A stretch of 64,000 nucleotides of DNA from Pseudomonas lini (GCF_964063345.1 NZ_OZ061318.1:806001-870000); one strand, 5' to 3'; positions 17,608 to 26,895 are shown, numbered from the stretch's first letter. Notes: generated by a model from the sequence alone, not told the origin. Program-made: numbers and translations.

Positions 17608-18166
17608 TTAAATGACAAAAATCGATGAGCCCGTGGTCTTGCGTGATTCCAGGTCACGATGGGCCTGGACGGCATCCTGCAAAGCATAGTGCTGGTTGAT
17701 CTCGATCTTGATCCGACCGCTGCCGACATGGTCGAACAACTCGCCCGCCAACACGGATTTTTCCGCAGGGTCGGCGATGTAATCGGCCAGGTCCGGACGG
17801 GTCATGAACAGCGAGCCTTTCATCGCCAGTAGTACCGGATCGAAGGGCGGGATCGGGCCGGATGCCGTGCCAACGCACACCATCAAACCACGACGCTTGA
17901 GCGAGTCCAGCGAGCCCATGAAGGTGTTCTTGCCGACACTGTCGAACACCACGTTGACCCCCACGCCGTCCGTCAGCTCGCGAACGCGTTGGGCGACGTC
18001 TTCATGGCTGTAATTGATGACATGCTCGCAGCCATGGGCCAGGGCAATTTCACCCTTGGCCTCGGTGGACACGGTGCCAATGACGTTCAGACCGAGCAGC
18101 TTGGCCCACTGCGAAACGATCAGGCCCACACCATCGGCGGCGTGCAGCAGAATGGGCGTGCTGCGT
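17608..18166 (-). pseudogene. Quinone oxidoreductase (Qor-type), N-terminal part missing
   Basis: The frame encodes the C-terminal half of a zeta-crystallin/Qor-like NADPH:quinone reductase: LLHAADGVGLIVSQWAK (nucleotide-binding loop, normally AAAGGVG), GCEHVINYSHEDVAQRV, GVGVNVVFDSVGKNTF, and the usual end. Family members are about 325 residues; the first 140 or so are absent, and similarity stops abruptly near 18166. The longest open frame would give 173 residues without the substrate domain. Confidence 0.75.
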
Positions 18167-18363
18167 CGAATTGCGCTGATTGGACTGTAGGACGCCGTCT
18201 GGCGAGTCGCTTCTCATCAGACGACAATGGCTTTTCATTTCATGACAGTGTGCGTTGCCTCAACGCCTGCGGTGGATGACTTATCCAGTGCCTCTCGATA
18301 CCCTGCGCACCTCGGTATGATGGTGTTCCAGGTCAAACCACCTCTCCTCCAGACGAGCATGTG
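18167..18363. other. Region between the remnants and the MocR gene
   Basis: No gene is seen here. It presumably contains the MocR promoter; I cannot place -35/-10 boxes with confidence. Confidence 0.5.
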
Positions 18364-19866
18364 ATGAAATCCCCTGCAGGTTTGCTGCTGTCAGCTATCG
18401 AGCTGGACCGTGCCAGTTCCATCCCCCTGTACCGCCAACTCTATTTGCAGATTCGCAAACAGATTCTCAGCGGAAAAATGCAAGGGGGCGTGCGCCTGCC
18501 GTCGACGCGGACCCTGAGCAAAGAATTGGCGCTGTCGCGGATCACCATCCTCAATGCATTCGATCAGCTGATTGCCGAAGGCTTTTTGGCGTCGCGCACC
18601 GGGGCCGGCACCTATGTCGGCGATGAGTGGGAGAGCCGAGGGATTGCCGACGAAGAGCAGCGCCAGCCACCGCGCCTGTCCGACCTGAGCCAGTCCATGT
18701 TGTCGTTGCGCAGCAGTCACTTTCGCGGCGTTTCCTATACCGATTGGGACCCCGCGACCCCCACCTCATTCCTGCCCAGCCACAGTACCTACGACGCGTT
18801 CCCGCTCGCGGTGTGGCGGCGCTTGATGAACCGCCACCTGCTCAAGCCGACCAAGGCGATGCTTGGCTACGGCGAGTTGCAAGGGTTACAGGCCTTGCGC
18901 GCAGCGATTGCCGAATACGTGTTTGATGCCCGTGGCATTGATTGCAGTGCCGAGCAGGTGGTGATCGTTTCCGGCGCCCAGCAAGCCTTCAACCTGTTGG
19001 GCATGCTGTTGCTCAATCCACAGGACAGCGTGTGGATGGAAGACCCAGGACACATCGCGGCGCGCATTGCGTTGCAGGCCCAGGGGGCCCAAGTGGTGCC
19101 GTTGCGGATCGATGAACAGGGGATCGATATTCAGCAAGGCCTGGCCGAGTGCCCCGACGCCCGCCTGGTATTCACCACGCCATCTCGCCAGCATCCCTTG
19201 GGCGTGACCATGAGTTATGCGCGGCGCCAGGCGCTCATCGATTGGGCTGCGCAGTATCAGAGCTGGATCATCGAGGACGATTGCGACAGTGAATTTCGCT
19301 ACAGCGGCCGCCTCCTTCCCGCGCTCTACGCCATGGATCGGATGGCTCGAGTGATCTACGTCGGCACCTTCAGCAAAGTCCTCTTCCCTTCGCTAAGACT
19401 GGGCTATGTGATATTGCCGCAAGCCCTGATCGAACCCTTCTGCACCCTGCGCGCGGTCATGGATCGCAGCCCGCCCACGCTTCTCCAGGCGACGACGGCG
19501 GACTTCATGCGCGAAGGCCACTTCCTCGGTCATATTCGCCGCATGCGGGCGCTGTATCAGGCTCGCCAGCAAGCACTGGTCGAGCAACTTCAGAAACAGC
19601 TGGGCGGCTTCTTCAACGTCACCCCGGTGGAAGCCGGCATGCACCTGATCGCCTGGTTGCCACCCACGCTTGATGACGACGCCATCGCCAGGGAACTGGC
19701 CCGGCACAACATCCACACCTATGCCCTGAGCGATTATTGCCTTGAGCATGTCCTGCCACCTGCCCTGCTCATCGGTTTCGCCGGGACGCCTGAGGGCCAG
19801 GCGCAGGAACGCGTCGAAGCGCTGGCCCGGGCCTTGAGCAAAATGGGGTACCTGCAAGCCACTTGA
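18364..19866 (+). CDS. MocR-family (GntR-aminotransferase) transcription regulator
   Basis: A 500-residue fusion from ATG 18364 (a GTG is just before). A GntR winged helix comes first (about 18-88: IPLYRQLYLQIRKQILSGKM, RLPSTRTLSKELALSRITI). An aminotransferase fold I domain follows with the PLP lysine near residue 338 (VGTFSKVLFPSLRLGYV) and IIEDDCDSEFRYSGR. Such proteins sense PLP or an amino compound rather than transaminate. It heads a same-strand set with the isomerase-like gene and MFS carrier and may control them. Confidence 0.92.
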   Translation: MKSPAGLLLSAIELDRASSIPLYRQLYLQIRKQILSGKMQGGVRLPSTRTLSKELALSRITILNAFDQLIAEGFLASRTGAGTYVGDEWESRGIADEEQRQPPRLSDLSQSMLSLRSSHFRGVSYTDWDPATPTSFLPSHSTYDAFPLAVWRRLMNRHLLKPTKAMLGYGELQGLQALRAAIAEYVFDARGIDCSAEQVVIVSGAQQAFNLLGMLLLNPQDSVWMEDPGHIAARIALQAQGAQVVPLRIDEQGIDIQQGLAECPDARLVFTTPSRQHPLGVTMSYARRQALIDWAAQYQSWIIEDDCDSEFRYSGRLLPALYAMDRMARVIYVGTFSKVLFPSLRLGYVILPQALIEPFCTLRAVMDRSPPTLLQATTADFMREGHFLGHIRRMRALYQARQQALVEQLQKQLGGFFNVTPVEAGMHLIAWLPPTLDDDAIARELARHNIHTYALSDYCLEHVLPPALLIGFAGTPEGQAQERVEALARALSKMGYLQAT

Positions 19867-19977
19867 AGCAAGGCAAGTGGTCTTATGATTTAACTGATAA
19901 TGGATCTATCGAGAGTTCCTGACTGGCGCGATAAAGGCTGCGCCGGTAGACCCGGCGTCTGACCAGGAACGACTCGA

Positions 19978-21036
19978 ATGAACAATAAGATCCAAGAGCG
20001 ATTCAATGCCTTGCTCAGCCACAAGGCTGCCGAGGCCGGAACACCTCCCCTACTGACTGAAGCACTGGCCCGCCAACTGCTCGACCGCATTGGGCAGATG
20101 CGCTTGTTTGCTCACGCCTATCCCTTGCTGACCAACCTCACCCATGGTCGTGTCACGCCGGCCGACCTGCTGGATTTCGCCTATCGCCACGAGCTGCAGG
20201 GTCTGAGCCTGCATTTGCTGGACGGCGAGGAAAACAGCCTGAGCCAAATGACGCCCGCACAGTTGCAAGCGTTTGCCGACAAGGCCAATGCGCTCGGACT
20301 GGATGTGCATCTGGAAATCAGCAGCACGCTGAAAAAAGATGTCGATCAGGTGATCGCCATTGCCAAGGCGCTTGGAGTTCGCAACATCCGCGTTTACTCA
20401 CGTTACGAGGGAACGCTGTCCCGGGTCATGGACGTGATCGAGTCAGACCTGCATTACCTCGCGCAGCAGGCAGATGAGCACGACCTGTTCTTCGATTTCG
20501 AGCAGCACGAAGAACTCAAAAGCACCGAAATCGCGCAACTGCTGAACCGGCTAAACCACCCACGACTGCATGCCTTGTTCGACTTCGGCAACATGATTAA
20601 TGCTTGCGAACAGCCCCTGCCGGCGCTGCGCACCCTGGCGCCGCATATACGCCAGACCCACCTCAAGGGTGTGCGCATCGTCCCCGAGCACAACGGCTTC
20701 GGCCATTACGGTGTGCTGCAGGGCAGCGACGATGACGACCTGCCAAGCGCTCGCATGCTGTTCGAACTGTTGATGCTCGGCGACTCAACCCCACAAGTGA
20801 TCGCGTTCATTCTTGAGCAGGAAAACCACTACGTCGCCCCGGCGTTCCGCCAGACCTCTGAGGCTGCCGATCCATTCATTGCGTACCGGGAAATGAGTGA
20901 CACGCCACTCCCGGACGGCTACTCGCTCGAACGAATGCTCGCCGACGAACACCGTTGGGCGAACAACCAGGTCTCCTATGTGCGAGGCCTGCTGGCCGAA
21001 TTCCGAACCCTGGCCGAGTTGACCCTGAACGCCTGA
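19978..21036 (+). CDS. Xylose isomerase-like TIM-barrel (sugar phosphate isomerase/epimerase family)
   Basis: A 352-residue protein. The central part has the metal-ligand pattern of the AP-endonuclease-2 barrel: a Glu after a beta strand (LDVHLEISS), a later FDFEQHEEL, FDFGN, and THLKGVRIV with the metal-binding His. An N-terminal extension of about 35 residues and a C-terminal tail are outside the usual barrel. The reaction is not determined. A transporter gene starts 48 bases downstream, so the two may handle one sugar-like compound. Confidence 0.7.
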   Translation: MNNKIQERFNALLSHKAAEAGTPPLLTEALARQLLDRIGQMRLFAHAYPLLTNLTHGRVTPADLLDFAYRHELQGLSLHLLDGEENSLSQMTPAQLQAFADKANALGLDVHLEISSTLKKDVDQVIAIAKALGVRNIRVYSRYEGTLSRVMDVIESDLHYLAQQADEHDLFFDFEQHEELKSTEIAQLLNRLNHPRLHALFDFGNMINACEQPLPALRTLAPHIRQTHLKGVRIVPEHNGFGHYGVLQGSDDDDLPSARMLFELLMLGDSTPQVIAFILEQENHYVAPAFRQTSEAADPFIAYREMSDTPLPDGYSLERMLADEHRWANNQVSYVRGLLAEFRTLAELTLNA

Positions 21037-21083
21037 ATCCGACGTAACAACCAGCACTGCTTATCCAAGCCTGGAGAACAATA

Positions 21084-22343
21084 ATGACAACTCGTGACAA
21101 GGCCAAATGGCTCAGATTCCTGATTCTCATCCTCGGTGGAGGCACCATCTACAAGCTGGCGAACCTCAAAGACGCCTTCTATATCCCCATGCAAGAATTC
21201 ATGGGCTTGAGCCACACTGAAATCGGCATGCTGCTGAGCGCCAACGCCATCATCGCCACCGCACTGTTTGTCGTCGGCGGCATGCTCGCCGACCGCTACG
21301 ACACGCGAAAACTGATCCCCATCGGCCTGATCGGTACCGGTGGCCTGGGGTTGTATCTGGCGACCTTTCCGCCTTTCAGCAATCTGCTGATCGTGTTCAG
21401 CCTGTTGGCCGTCTGCGCCGATTGCATCTTCTGGCCCTCGTTGCTCAAGGCCATCCGCAACCTGGGTGACGATCAGGAACAGGGTCGGTTGTTTGGACTG
21501 TTGGAAGGCGGGCGCGGCGTCATTGATACCTTGGTTGCCTTTTCGGCGCTGGGCGTTTTCGTCGCCATGGGCTCTGGTGAAACCGGTCTGAAATCGGCAA
21601 TCCTCTTCTACTCGGTCATCGACATTCTGGCCGGAACCCTGACCTGGTTCCTGCTCAAGGGCGGCAGCGCACAGTCGATTGCCAGGCCGAAGAACGGTTT
21701 GTCGAACCTGCTCGAAGCCATCAAGGTGCCGGGTATCTGGCTGGTCAGCCTCAACGTATTCATGGTCTACATCGTCTACTGTGGCCTGACCTATTTCATT
21801 CCCTACCTCAAGGAAATGTACGGGCTGCCCGTGGCATTGGTGGGCGCCTACGGCATCATCAATCAGTACTTCCTCAAGATCCTCGGTGGCCCCGCCGGTG
21901 GTTTCATTGCCGACAAGCAATTCAAGAGCACCAGCCGCTATTTGAAGTGGGCATTTCTGGCCTTGCTGCCGCTGATGGGCGTCATCCTGCTGATCCCGAA
22001 AAGCCCGAGTTTTATCTATGCGGGCATGGCAGCCACACTGTCCTTCGCGCTGATTGTGTTTTCCATGCGCGGCGTGTTCTGGGCACCCATGGGTGAAGTC
22101 GGCATCCCTTCGCACATCACCGGTTCAGCCTTCGGTATCGGCTGCCTGATCGGCTACGCCCCGGGCATGTTCGCGTACGTCATCTACGGCGCAATCCTCG
22201 ACCATTTCCCGGGCCAGCAAGGCTACAACTACGTCTTCAGTTTGATGAGCGTATTGGCCGTTCTTGGGTTCATGGTGTCTAGCCTGCTGTATAGGACTGT
22301 TCGGAATAAATCCACGGTAACCGGTGCGGTTAGCGCAGCGTAA
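21084..22343 (+). CDS. MFS transporter
   Basis: A 419-residue carrier with about 12 membrane segments and the loop 2-3 motif GGMLADRYDTRKLIP. The sequence from residue 12 (FLILILGGGTIYKLANLKDA) and the organisation resemble the YihN-like/OPA-related group. A GGAG precedes ATG 21084. The likely substrate is that of the isomerase-like protein just upstream, but nothing in the sequence names it. Confidence 0.85.
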   Translation: MTTRDKAKWLRFLILILGGGTIYKLANLKDAFYIPMQEFMGLSHTEIGMLLSANAIIATALFVVGGMLADRYDTRKLIPIGLIGTGGLGLYLATFPPFSNLLIVFSLLAVCADCIFWPSLLKAIRNLGDDQEQGRLFGLLEGGRGVIDTLVAFSALGVFVAMGSGETGLKSAILFYSVIDILAGTLTWFLLKGGSAQSIARPKNGLSNLLEAIKVPGIWLVSLNVFMVYIVYCGLTYFIPYLKEMYGLPVALVGAYGIINQYFLKILGGPAGGFIADKQFKSTSRYLKWAFLALLPLMGVILLIPKSPSFIYAGMAATLSFALIVFSMRGVFWAPMGEVGIPSHITGSAFGIGCLIGYAPGMFAYVIYGAILDHFPGQQGYNYVFSLMSVLAVLGFMVSSLLYRTVRNKSTVTGAVSAA

Positions 22344-22555
22344 AGCTGAATATTGCCTTGGCAACCGGGAGGGGCGTGCGTAATGCCTCTCCCCTTAAAT
22401 CGAATGGTGGTCTATGAACTTGAGTGCGACTCACGTTCTCGAAAACGGCAGCGTTTTCAAGCCATTTGGCGTTTGAATCAGCGAAGTCGGACCGGGCGAT
22501 TGGCTGATGGGTCCACGACAATCAATACCCGATTGTTTCGATCACCGATTGGCCT

Positions 22556-23794
22556 TTAAAGCCCCAATTCCAGGGCCAGCAAGTCCGACAAGGGTTGCGG
22601 GCGTCGAATCAATCTAGCGTGCCCTTGCTCGATCAACACTTCCGGCAACAGTGTGCGGCTGTTGTAGTTGGATGACATAGAGGCACCGTACGCGCCGGTA
22701 TCGTGCATGATCAGCAAGTCGCCAACCTGCGCTTCAGGTAGCAAACGGGGTGTGACACCCTGTTCATCCTGCGTAAAAATATCGCCGGATTCGCACAGGG
22801 GACCTCCCACTACACAGAGATGCTCCGCACGATCGACCGGGACACCCTGGGAGTCCAACAAGGTCATTTGGTGATAGGCGCCATAGAGGGCTGGCCGCAT
22901 CAGGTCATTGAAGCCAGCGTTCACCAGGATGAAGTTTCGGCTACCGACTTTTTTTACCGCGCGGACTTCGGTAACCAAATAGCCTGACTCGGCTACCAGG
23001 AATCGACCGGGCTCGATCTCCATCCGTACCGGGTGCGCGAGTAAAGCCTCAATGTCCTGTTTGGCCTGGCGCCATGCGTTCGCATAGCGCTGGATATCCA
23101 CCGGCTCATCCCCCACACGATAAGGAGTAGAAAGCCCCCCGCCGATGGAGAATGCTTCGATATCGTGGTCGAGAGCCCTCACGGCCGAGACCATTGCACA
23201 ACCCACTTGCTCAAGGTGCGCGTAATCCACACCTGAACCAATGTGCATGTGCAATCCCACCAGTTTCAGCCCGAATTGCCGAATCACGCCGAGCGCTTCC
23301 TGAACCTGGTCATGCCAGATTCCATGCTTGCTGTTTTCACCGCCGGTATTGGTCTTGCGGCTGTGACCGTGGCCAAACCCCGGGTTGATCCGCAGCCAGA
23401 CGCGATGGCCCGCAGACTCTTTGCCCAATTGACGGAGCATGTCTATCGAGCCGGTATTGACCTCGATGTTCAGCTCGACGACCCGTCGCAATGTCGCTTC
23501 ATCGAACAGATCACAGGTCAGAACAATGCCCGCCGGGTCGCCGGCAGGACTGTATCCAGCGAGCAACGCACGCTCGATTTCCCCCAATGATACGGCATCG
23601 ACCCGCACGCCTTGTTCGCGGATCAAACGGAGAATATGCAGATTGGAGCAGGCTTTTTGCGCGTATCGAATGACATCGAAGCCTTGCAGCTGGTCGACGC
23701 GTGCCCTGATGGTCTGGGCGTCATAGCACCACAGCGGGGTGCCGTGCTGTTTCGCCGTTTCGGCTAATTGCTTGAAAGCGGAATGGTTGGGCAT
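22556..23794 (-). CDS. lysA: Diaminopimelate decarboxylase (E. coli-type)
   Basis: A 412-residue fold-III PLP enzyme converting meso-diaminopimelate to L-lysine. PLP Lys47 (VIRYAQKACSN) is at the expected place. HMHIGSG and FSIGGGLSTPYRVGDE bind phosphate, and GGPLCESGD carries the active-site Cys of the dimer partner. It lies back to back with a LysR protein closely like E. coli LysR, reproducing the enterobacterial lysA-lysR arrangement. Pseudomonads normally have another lysA near dapF, so this may be a second copy; that one is outside this window. Confidence 0.92.
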   Translation of the reverse strand: MPNHSAFKQLAETAKQHGTPLWCYDAQTIRARVDQLQGFDVIRYAQKACSNLHILRLIREQGVRVDAVSLGEIERALLAGYSPAGDPAGIVLTCDLFDEATLRRVVELNIEVNTGSIDMLRQLGKESAGHRVWLRINPGFGHGHSRKTNTGGENSKHGIWHDQVQEALGVIRQFGLKLVGLHMHIGSGVDYAHLEQVGCAMVSAVRALDHDIEAFSIGGGLSTPYRVGDEPVDIQRYANAWRQAKQDIEALLAHPVRMEIEPGRFLVAESGYLVTEVRAVKKVGSRNFILVNAGFNDLMRPALYGAYHQMTLLDSQGVPVDRAEHLCVVGGPLCESGDIFTQDEQGVTPRLLPEAQVGDLLIMHDTGAYGASMSSNYNSRTLLPEVLIEQGHARLIRRPQPLSDLLALELGL

Positions 23795-23835
23795 GCGGTA
23801 CTCAATCTGAGGTAAAGAGAGAAACCATCATGCCG

Positions 23836-23878
23836 ATCAACCCGCATTCAATAAAATATCTATTCTTTGTGGGTTGAT
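23836..23878. promoter_or_regulatory. Dyad in the lysA-lysR divergent promoter
   Basis: ATCAACCCGCA (23836-23846) and TGTGGGTTGAT (23868-23878) are inverted copies with one mismatch, 21 AT-rich bases apart, midway between the divergent genes. The position and size fit a LysR-type regulator binding region controlling lysA and its own gene. Confidence 0.6.
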
Positions 23879-23920
23879 TCAGTTTTGATATGGGGATTGA
23901 TCAATTGACGGAGACCTCGG

Positions 23921-24850
23921 GTGGGAATTTCCATACGGCATATCGAAGTCTTCCGCGCCATCATGCAGGCGGGAAGCGTCACCGGAGCGGCCCGCTTGCT
24001 ATTTACTTCCCAGCCGACGGTCAGCCGGGAACTGGCGCGGCTTGAAAGTATCTCTGGCCTTCGGCTGTTTGATCGAGAGGGAGGGAGGATGGTACCGACG
24101 GCTCAGGCCATTATGCTGCTCGAAGAGGTTGAACACTCCTACATCGGGTTGGAACGAATCAACAGCGTTGCACAGTCGATCCGTCGCTTCGAACATGGCC
24201 AACTGAGCGTCGCCTGCCTTCCGTTGTTTTCCCAGACGCTGTTGCCCAAGGTCTGCAAGCACTTTCAACAACAGCATAGCGGCATAGGCTTGAGCATTGC
24301 GGCACAGGAATCACCCTTACTGGAAGAGTCTCTCAGCGCCCAGCGTTACGACCTCGGATTGACCGAGGGCGAGCATGTACCTCGAGGTACTCAAGGGGAA
24401 CTGCTCTTTTGTTCCGACATGGTCTGCATTCTGCCAGAGGGTCATCCTTTGCTATCCAGGTCGCTCCTGGTAATGGAAGACTTTCGCGGCGTCGATTTCA
24501 TCAACTTTTCGGGTCTGGACATCTATCGTCAGACGCTCGATGAACACTTTCGTCAGGCCGGAGTCAATCGGCATACCGTCATCGAAACAACCAACGCAGC
24601 ATCGGTTTGCGCCATGGTCAGGCAACAGTTGGGGGTGGCGATTATCAACCCGTTGAGCGCAGTGGAGGAGTCAGGCAGAGGATTGGTCATTCGGCCGATC
24701 AACGTGTCCATTCCCTATCGCGTTATGTTGATCCGGCCTGATTATCGCCCCTCCTCTACCTTCGTCGACGCCTTTTGCAAATCGTTGAGCGATGAGGCGA
24801 TGTGTCTCGCCAAAACGCTCGACAAGAGATTAGTACGAGTGAAAGAGTGA
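23921..24850 (+). CDS. lysR: LysR, activator of lysA
   Basis: A 309-residue LysR-type regulator with a GTG start after GGAG (23910-23913). The winged helix (ISIRHIEVFRAIMQAGSVTG, LFTSQPTVSRELARLE) and effector domain (LSVACLPLFSQTLLPKV, QESPLLEESLSAQRYDLGLT, ASVCAMVRQQLGVAIINPLS) match E. coli LysR closely as I remember it. It would activate the divergent lysA in response to diaminopimelate/lysine status. Confidence 0.88.
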   Translation: MGISIRHIEVFRAIMQAGSVTGAARLLFTSQPTVSRELARLESISGLRLFDREGGRMVPTAQAIMLLEEVEHSYIGLERINSVAQSIRRFEHGQLSVACLPLFSQTLLPKVCKHFQQQHSGIGLSIAAQESPLLEESLSAQRYDLGLTEGEHVPRGTQGELLFCSDMVCILPEGHPLLSRSLLVMEDFRGVDFINFSGLDIYRQTLDEHFRQAGVNRHTVIETTNAASVCAMVRQQLGVAIINPLSAVEESGRGLVIRPINVSIPYRVMLIRPDYRPSSTFVDAFCKSLSDEAMCLAKTLDKRLVRVKE

Positions 24851-24925
24851 CGTTACCAGCCGTTTACCTTGAAATCGTTGAAGGTTACGACTATCAGTGA
24901 GATTCAATCCTTCGAGGGCAATCAC

Positions 24926-25108
24926 ATGCCAACGACTGAAGAATCGATCATTGCAGCAGCCAGGCTGCGCGCCGCCTACCGGGGAGAAAACGAGGCGATG
25001 GCTGCGGCTTCAGCGCTCGAAGCCCTGGCCGTGCTGAAAAAAACGTTAAAGGGAGATAAGTACCGAGAGGCTCTCGAAAGACTGTATCTCGAGTACTCAA
25101 CCTCTTGA
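24926..25108 (+). CDS. Small hypothetical protein
   Basis: A 60-residue, mostly helical, Ala/Glu-rich protein (MPTTEESIIAAARLRAAYRG ...). The ATG at 24926 follows GAGGG by seven bases; the frame opens further upstream without a ribosome site. No motif is recognised. It ends just before a strong terminator, which supports it being a real transcript. Confidence 0.6.
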   Translation: MPTTEESIIAAARLRAAYRGENEAMAAASALEALAVLKKTLKGDKYREALERLYLEYSTS

Positions 25109-25112
25109 TCCG

Positions 25113-25143
25113 AATGTGCCGCCTTAGCGGGCGGCACATTGTT
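25113..25143. terminator. Rho-independent terminator between convergent genes
   Basis: AATGTGCCGCC (25113-25123) pairs perfectly with GGCGGCACATT (25130-25140) around a six-base loop. The T-tract is short, and it could act both ways. Confidence 0.7.
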
Positions 25144-25171
25144 CACCTATCAATGTCCGGCACAACCCGCT

Positions 25172-25747
25172 TCACTTGCTGCCGGTACGTGACCATTCTT
25201 CTCCCGTAGCGCCCGCTGCACTGGCGACTATCAGCGCCACTACACAAGCAAGCAACGAGAACACGGCAAAAACTCCCATCACATGCAAGTAAGGCAGTGC
25301 GTGATTCCACGCTCGAGCGACCCCCAGGAAGGCGGAAAATAACCAGCCGCTCATAGAGAGAGCGCCCAAGAGAGCGAGGCGAGTGCGGCCGGAGGTGCGT
25401 AACAAGACAAAGGGAGCCTTCTGCAGCAGCGGGAAACCGATCCGATGCAACAAAGCGCCATTGAGGCTAAGCAGCACGACAACACTCACCTTGGCCCAGA
25501 GCTTTTGATTGAGCAGATACGCGTTCCCCTCATCGAGGTAACCCTGGAGCACCAGCAGCAAGCCACTTCCCCAAAGCGCCAAAAGCGCGAGCGTGACAAT
25601 TTTTTGAGTCTCTTCGAGATATTCACGCTGCACCTGGCTCAACACATCCTTGCGCCAGCTCCATAGCTTTTGATCAGCCTGCAGCACCCTCCCCAGAGCA
25701 ATACAGGTGGCAATCAGATGACCGTACACGAGTAGCATTTTGAGCAT
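25172..25747 (-). CDS. Four-helix inner-membrane protein, unidentified
   Basis: About 191 residues with four hydrophobic helices and a His in the first (LLVYGHLIATCIALG) and last (YLHVMGVFAVFSLLACVV), suggestive of a small cytochrome or metal-linked membrane protein, though no family is firmly recognised. The start at 25747 is preferred: the longer frame (from 25822) begins inside the palindrome that is probably its operator. Confidence 0.65.
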   Translation of the reverse strand: MLKMLLVYGHLIATCIALGRVLQADQKLWSWRKDVLSQVQREYLEETQKIVTLALLALWGSGLLLVLQGYLDEGNAYLLNQKLWAKVSVVVLLSLNGALLHRIGFPLLQKAPFVLLRTSGRTRLALLGALSMSGWLFSAFLGVARAWNHALPYLHVMGVFAVFSLLACVVALIVASAAGATGEEWSRTGSK

Positions 25748-25808
25748 TACCTTGACCTTATTTTTATATGGGCAATGCACTCCCTCGCACCCTTGACATG
25801 AAACTAAA

Positions 25809-25832
25809 TGATACAGATTCATATTTGTATCA
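25809..25832. promoter_or_regulatory. TGATACA-N10-TGTATCA operator-like palindrome
   Basis: Perfect 7-bp arms TGATACA and TGTATCA are separated by ten bases, upstream of the reverse-strand membrane protein gene. Sites of this form are common for TetR-like repressors. No regulator gene is adjacent. Confidence 0.55.
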
Positions 25833-25983
25833 ACAAGTTACACGTTCAGCCATCCATCTGGAAGCAGCACCTCAACTCGAGTGGATGAAATTTTGAAGGC
25901 CAGCCGCCGCATCAAACGATGTGGACACCGTCTCTGCTAAAATCCAGCCTGCCCAAGGCTTTATGCCGCCCGCCAGAAACACC

Positions 25984-26010
25984 AAAGCCCAGCACTAGAC
26001 TGGGCTTTTA
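25984..26010. terminator. Terminator-like hairpin
   Basis: AAAGCCCAG (25984-25992) pairs with CTGGGCTTT (26000-26008) around a seven-base loop, then TTA. It has no obvious upstream forward gene, so it may belong to an unseen small transcript or serve reverse transcription. Confidence 0.5.
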
Positions 26011-26058
26011 GATGAGCGTGGATCGCTTATCAAAATCCCCACTCATAGGATGAACACG

Positions 26059-26601
26059 ATGAACCGCACTAGCCATATCTGTCTGATGGCGACCTATAAC
26101 GAGTGGATGAGCGCCAAGGTCTATGAAGCAGCCAGGGGCTTGTCCGATGAAGAGCTTTCGGCAGACAGGAACGCTTTTTTTGGTTCTATTCTCGGAACTC
26201 TGAACCACTTGGCGGCCGGAGATACGATCTGGCTGAAGCGATTCGCCCAACACCCAACGAACCACTTGGCACTGGAGCCGGTGAGGCAGCTTCCTGATCC
26301 GAAAAGCCTCGATCAATTGTTGTTCTCTAATATTCGAGAGCTCTCAGCGTATCGAGAATGGCTCGACCGAATAATCATCCAATGGGCTCAATCCATTACG
26401 GAGCCCGATCTAGACGGCCCCTTCAATTATGCAAACATGAAGGGTGTAGTGTTCGATAAGGATTTTTACAGCCTGATCATGCATTTTTTTAACCATCAGA
26501 CTCATCATCGCGGCCAAGTTACGACTCTGCTTTCGCAGGCGGGTGTCGATGTAGGCGATACGGATCTAGTTCTTTTGATTCCATCCAAGTCTGGTACATA
26601 G
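26059..26601 (+). CDS. DinB/YfiT-family metalloprotein
   Basis: A 180-residue four-helix-bundle protein. The DinB metal histidines are in ILGTLNHLAAGDTIWLKRF and FFNHQTHHRGQ. ATG 26059 is preferred to the ATG at 26050 because AGGA (26047-26050) stands eight bases before it. DinB-like enzymes bind a divalent metal and often use mycothiol, bacillithiol or glutathione; the substrate here is unknown. Confidence 0.85.
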   Translation: MNRTSHICLMATYNEWMSAKVYEAARGLSDEELSADRNAFFGSILGTLNHLAAGDTIWLKRFAQHPTNHLALEPVRQLPDPKSLDQLLFSNIRELSAYREWLDRIIIQWAQSITEPDLDGPFNYANMKGVVFDKDFYSLIMHFFNHQTHHRGQVTTLLSQAGVDVGDTDLVLLIPSKSGT

Positions 26602-26773
26602 CACTGCGGTTTTGGCCAAAAAAGCCCGGAAACAGGGCGTTTGGCAAGGCTATCTGACATGCGAAAAAGCGGAGAAAGGAAGAGAAATATCAGAAAGGAT
26701 TGGTGCCAAGGCCCGCGCGAAAAAGGGCCAAAAGCGGCGTGAGCTCACAAGGTCACGAAAATGTCACGCACAT

Positions 26774-26802
26774 GAAAAAGCCCAGTCTTTTCAGATTGGG
26801 CT
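26774..26802 (-). terminator. Terminator of tRNA-Pro
   Basis: On the reverse strand AGCCCAATC pairs with GACTGGGCT (one G-U), followed by TTTTT. It lies 16 bases past the tRNA CCA end. Confidence 0.85.
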
Positions 26803-26818
26803 AAGTCATTGAAAAATA

Positions 26819-26895
26819 TGGTCGGGACGGAGTGATTCGAACACTCGACCCCTAGCACCCCATGCTAGTGCGCTACCGGACTGCGCTACGCCCCG
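26819..26895 (-). tRNA. tRNA-Pro (GGG)
   Basis: A 77-base cloverleaf on the reverse strand with encoded CCA (26819-26821). The acceptor stem CGGGGCG pairs with CGTCCCG. The anticodon stem CTAGC/GCTAG encloses ATGGGGT, giving anticodon GGG. The T-loop is TTCGAAT. It follows merR in the conserved ihfA-merR-tRNA-Pro order. Confidence 0.95.

Larger units (their letters stand above)
25748..26058. other. Gap with a palindrome and a terminator, no gene seen
   Basis: Apart from the operator-like palindrome (25809-25832) and the hairpin (25984-26010), listed separately, I find no gene in these 310 bases. Confidence 0.5.

Noticed and set aside
17214..17729. 171-codon reverse frame as one gene
   Set aside because: Only the middle third is protein-like (YeiH-type helices); the rest crosses the TauD and Qor remnants out of frame.
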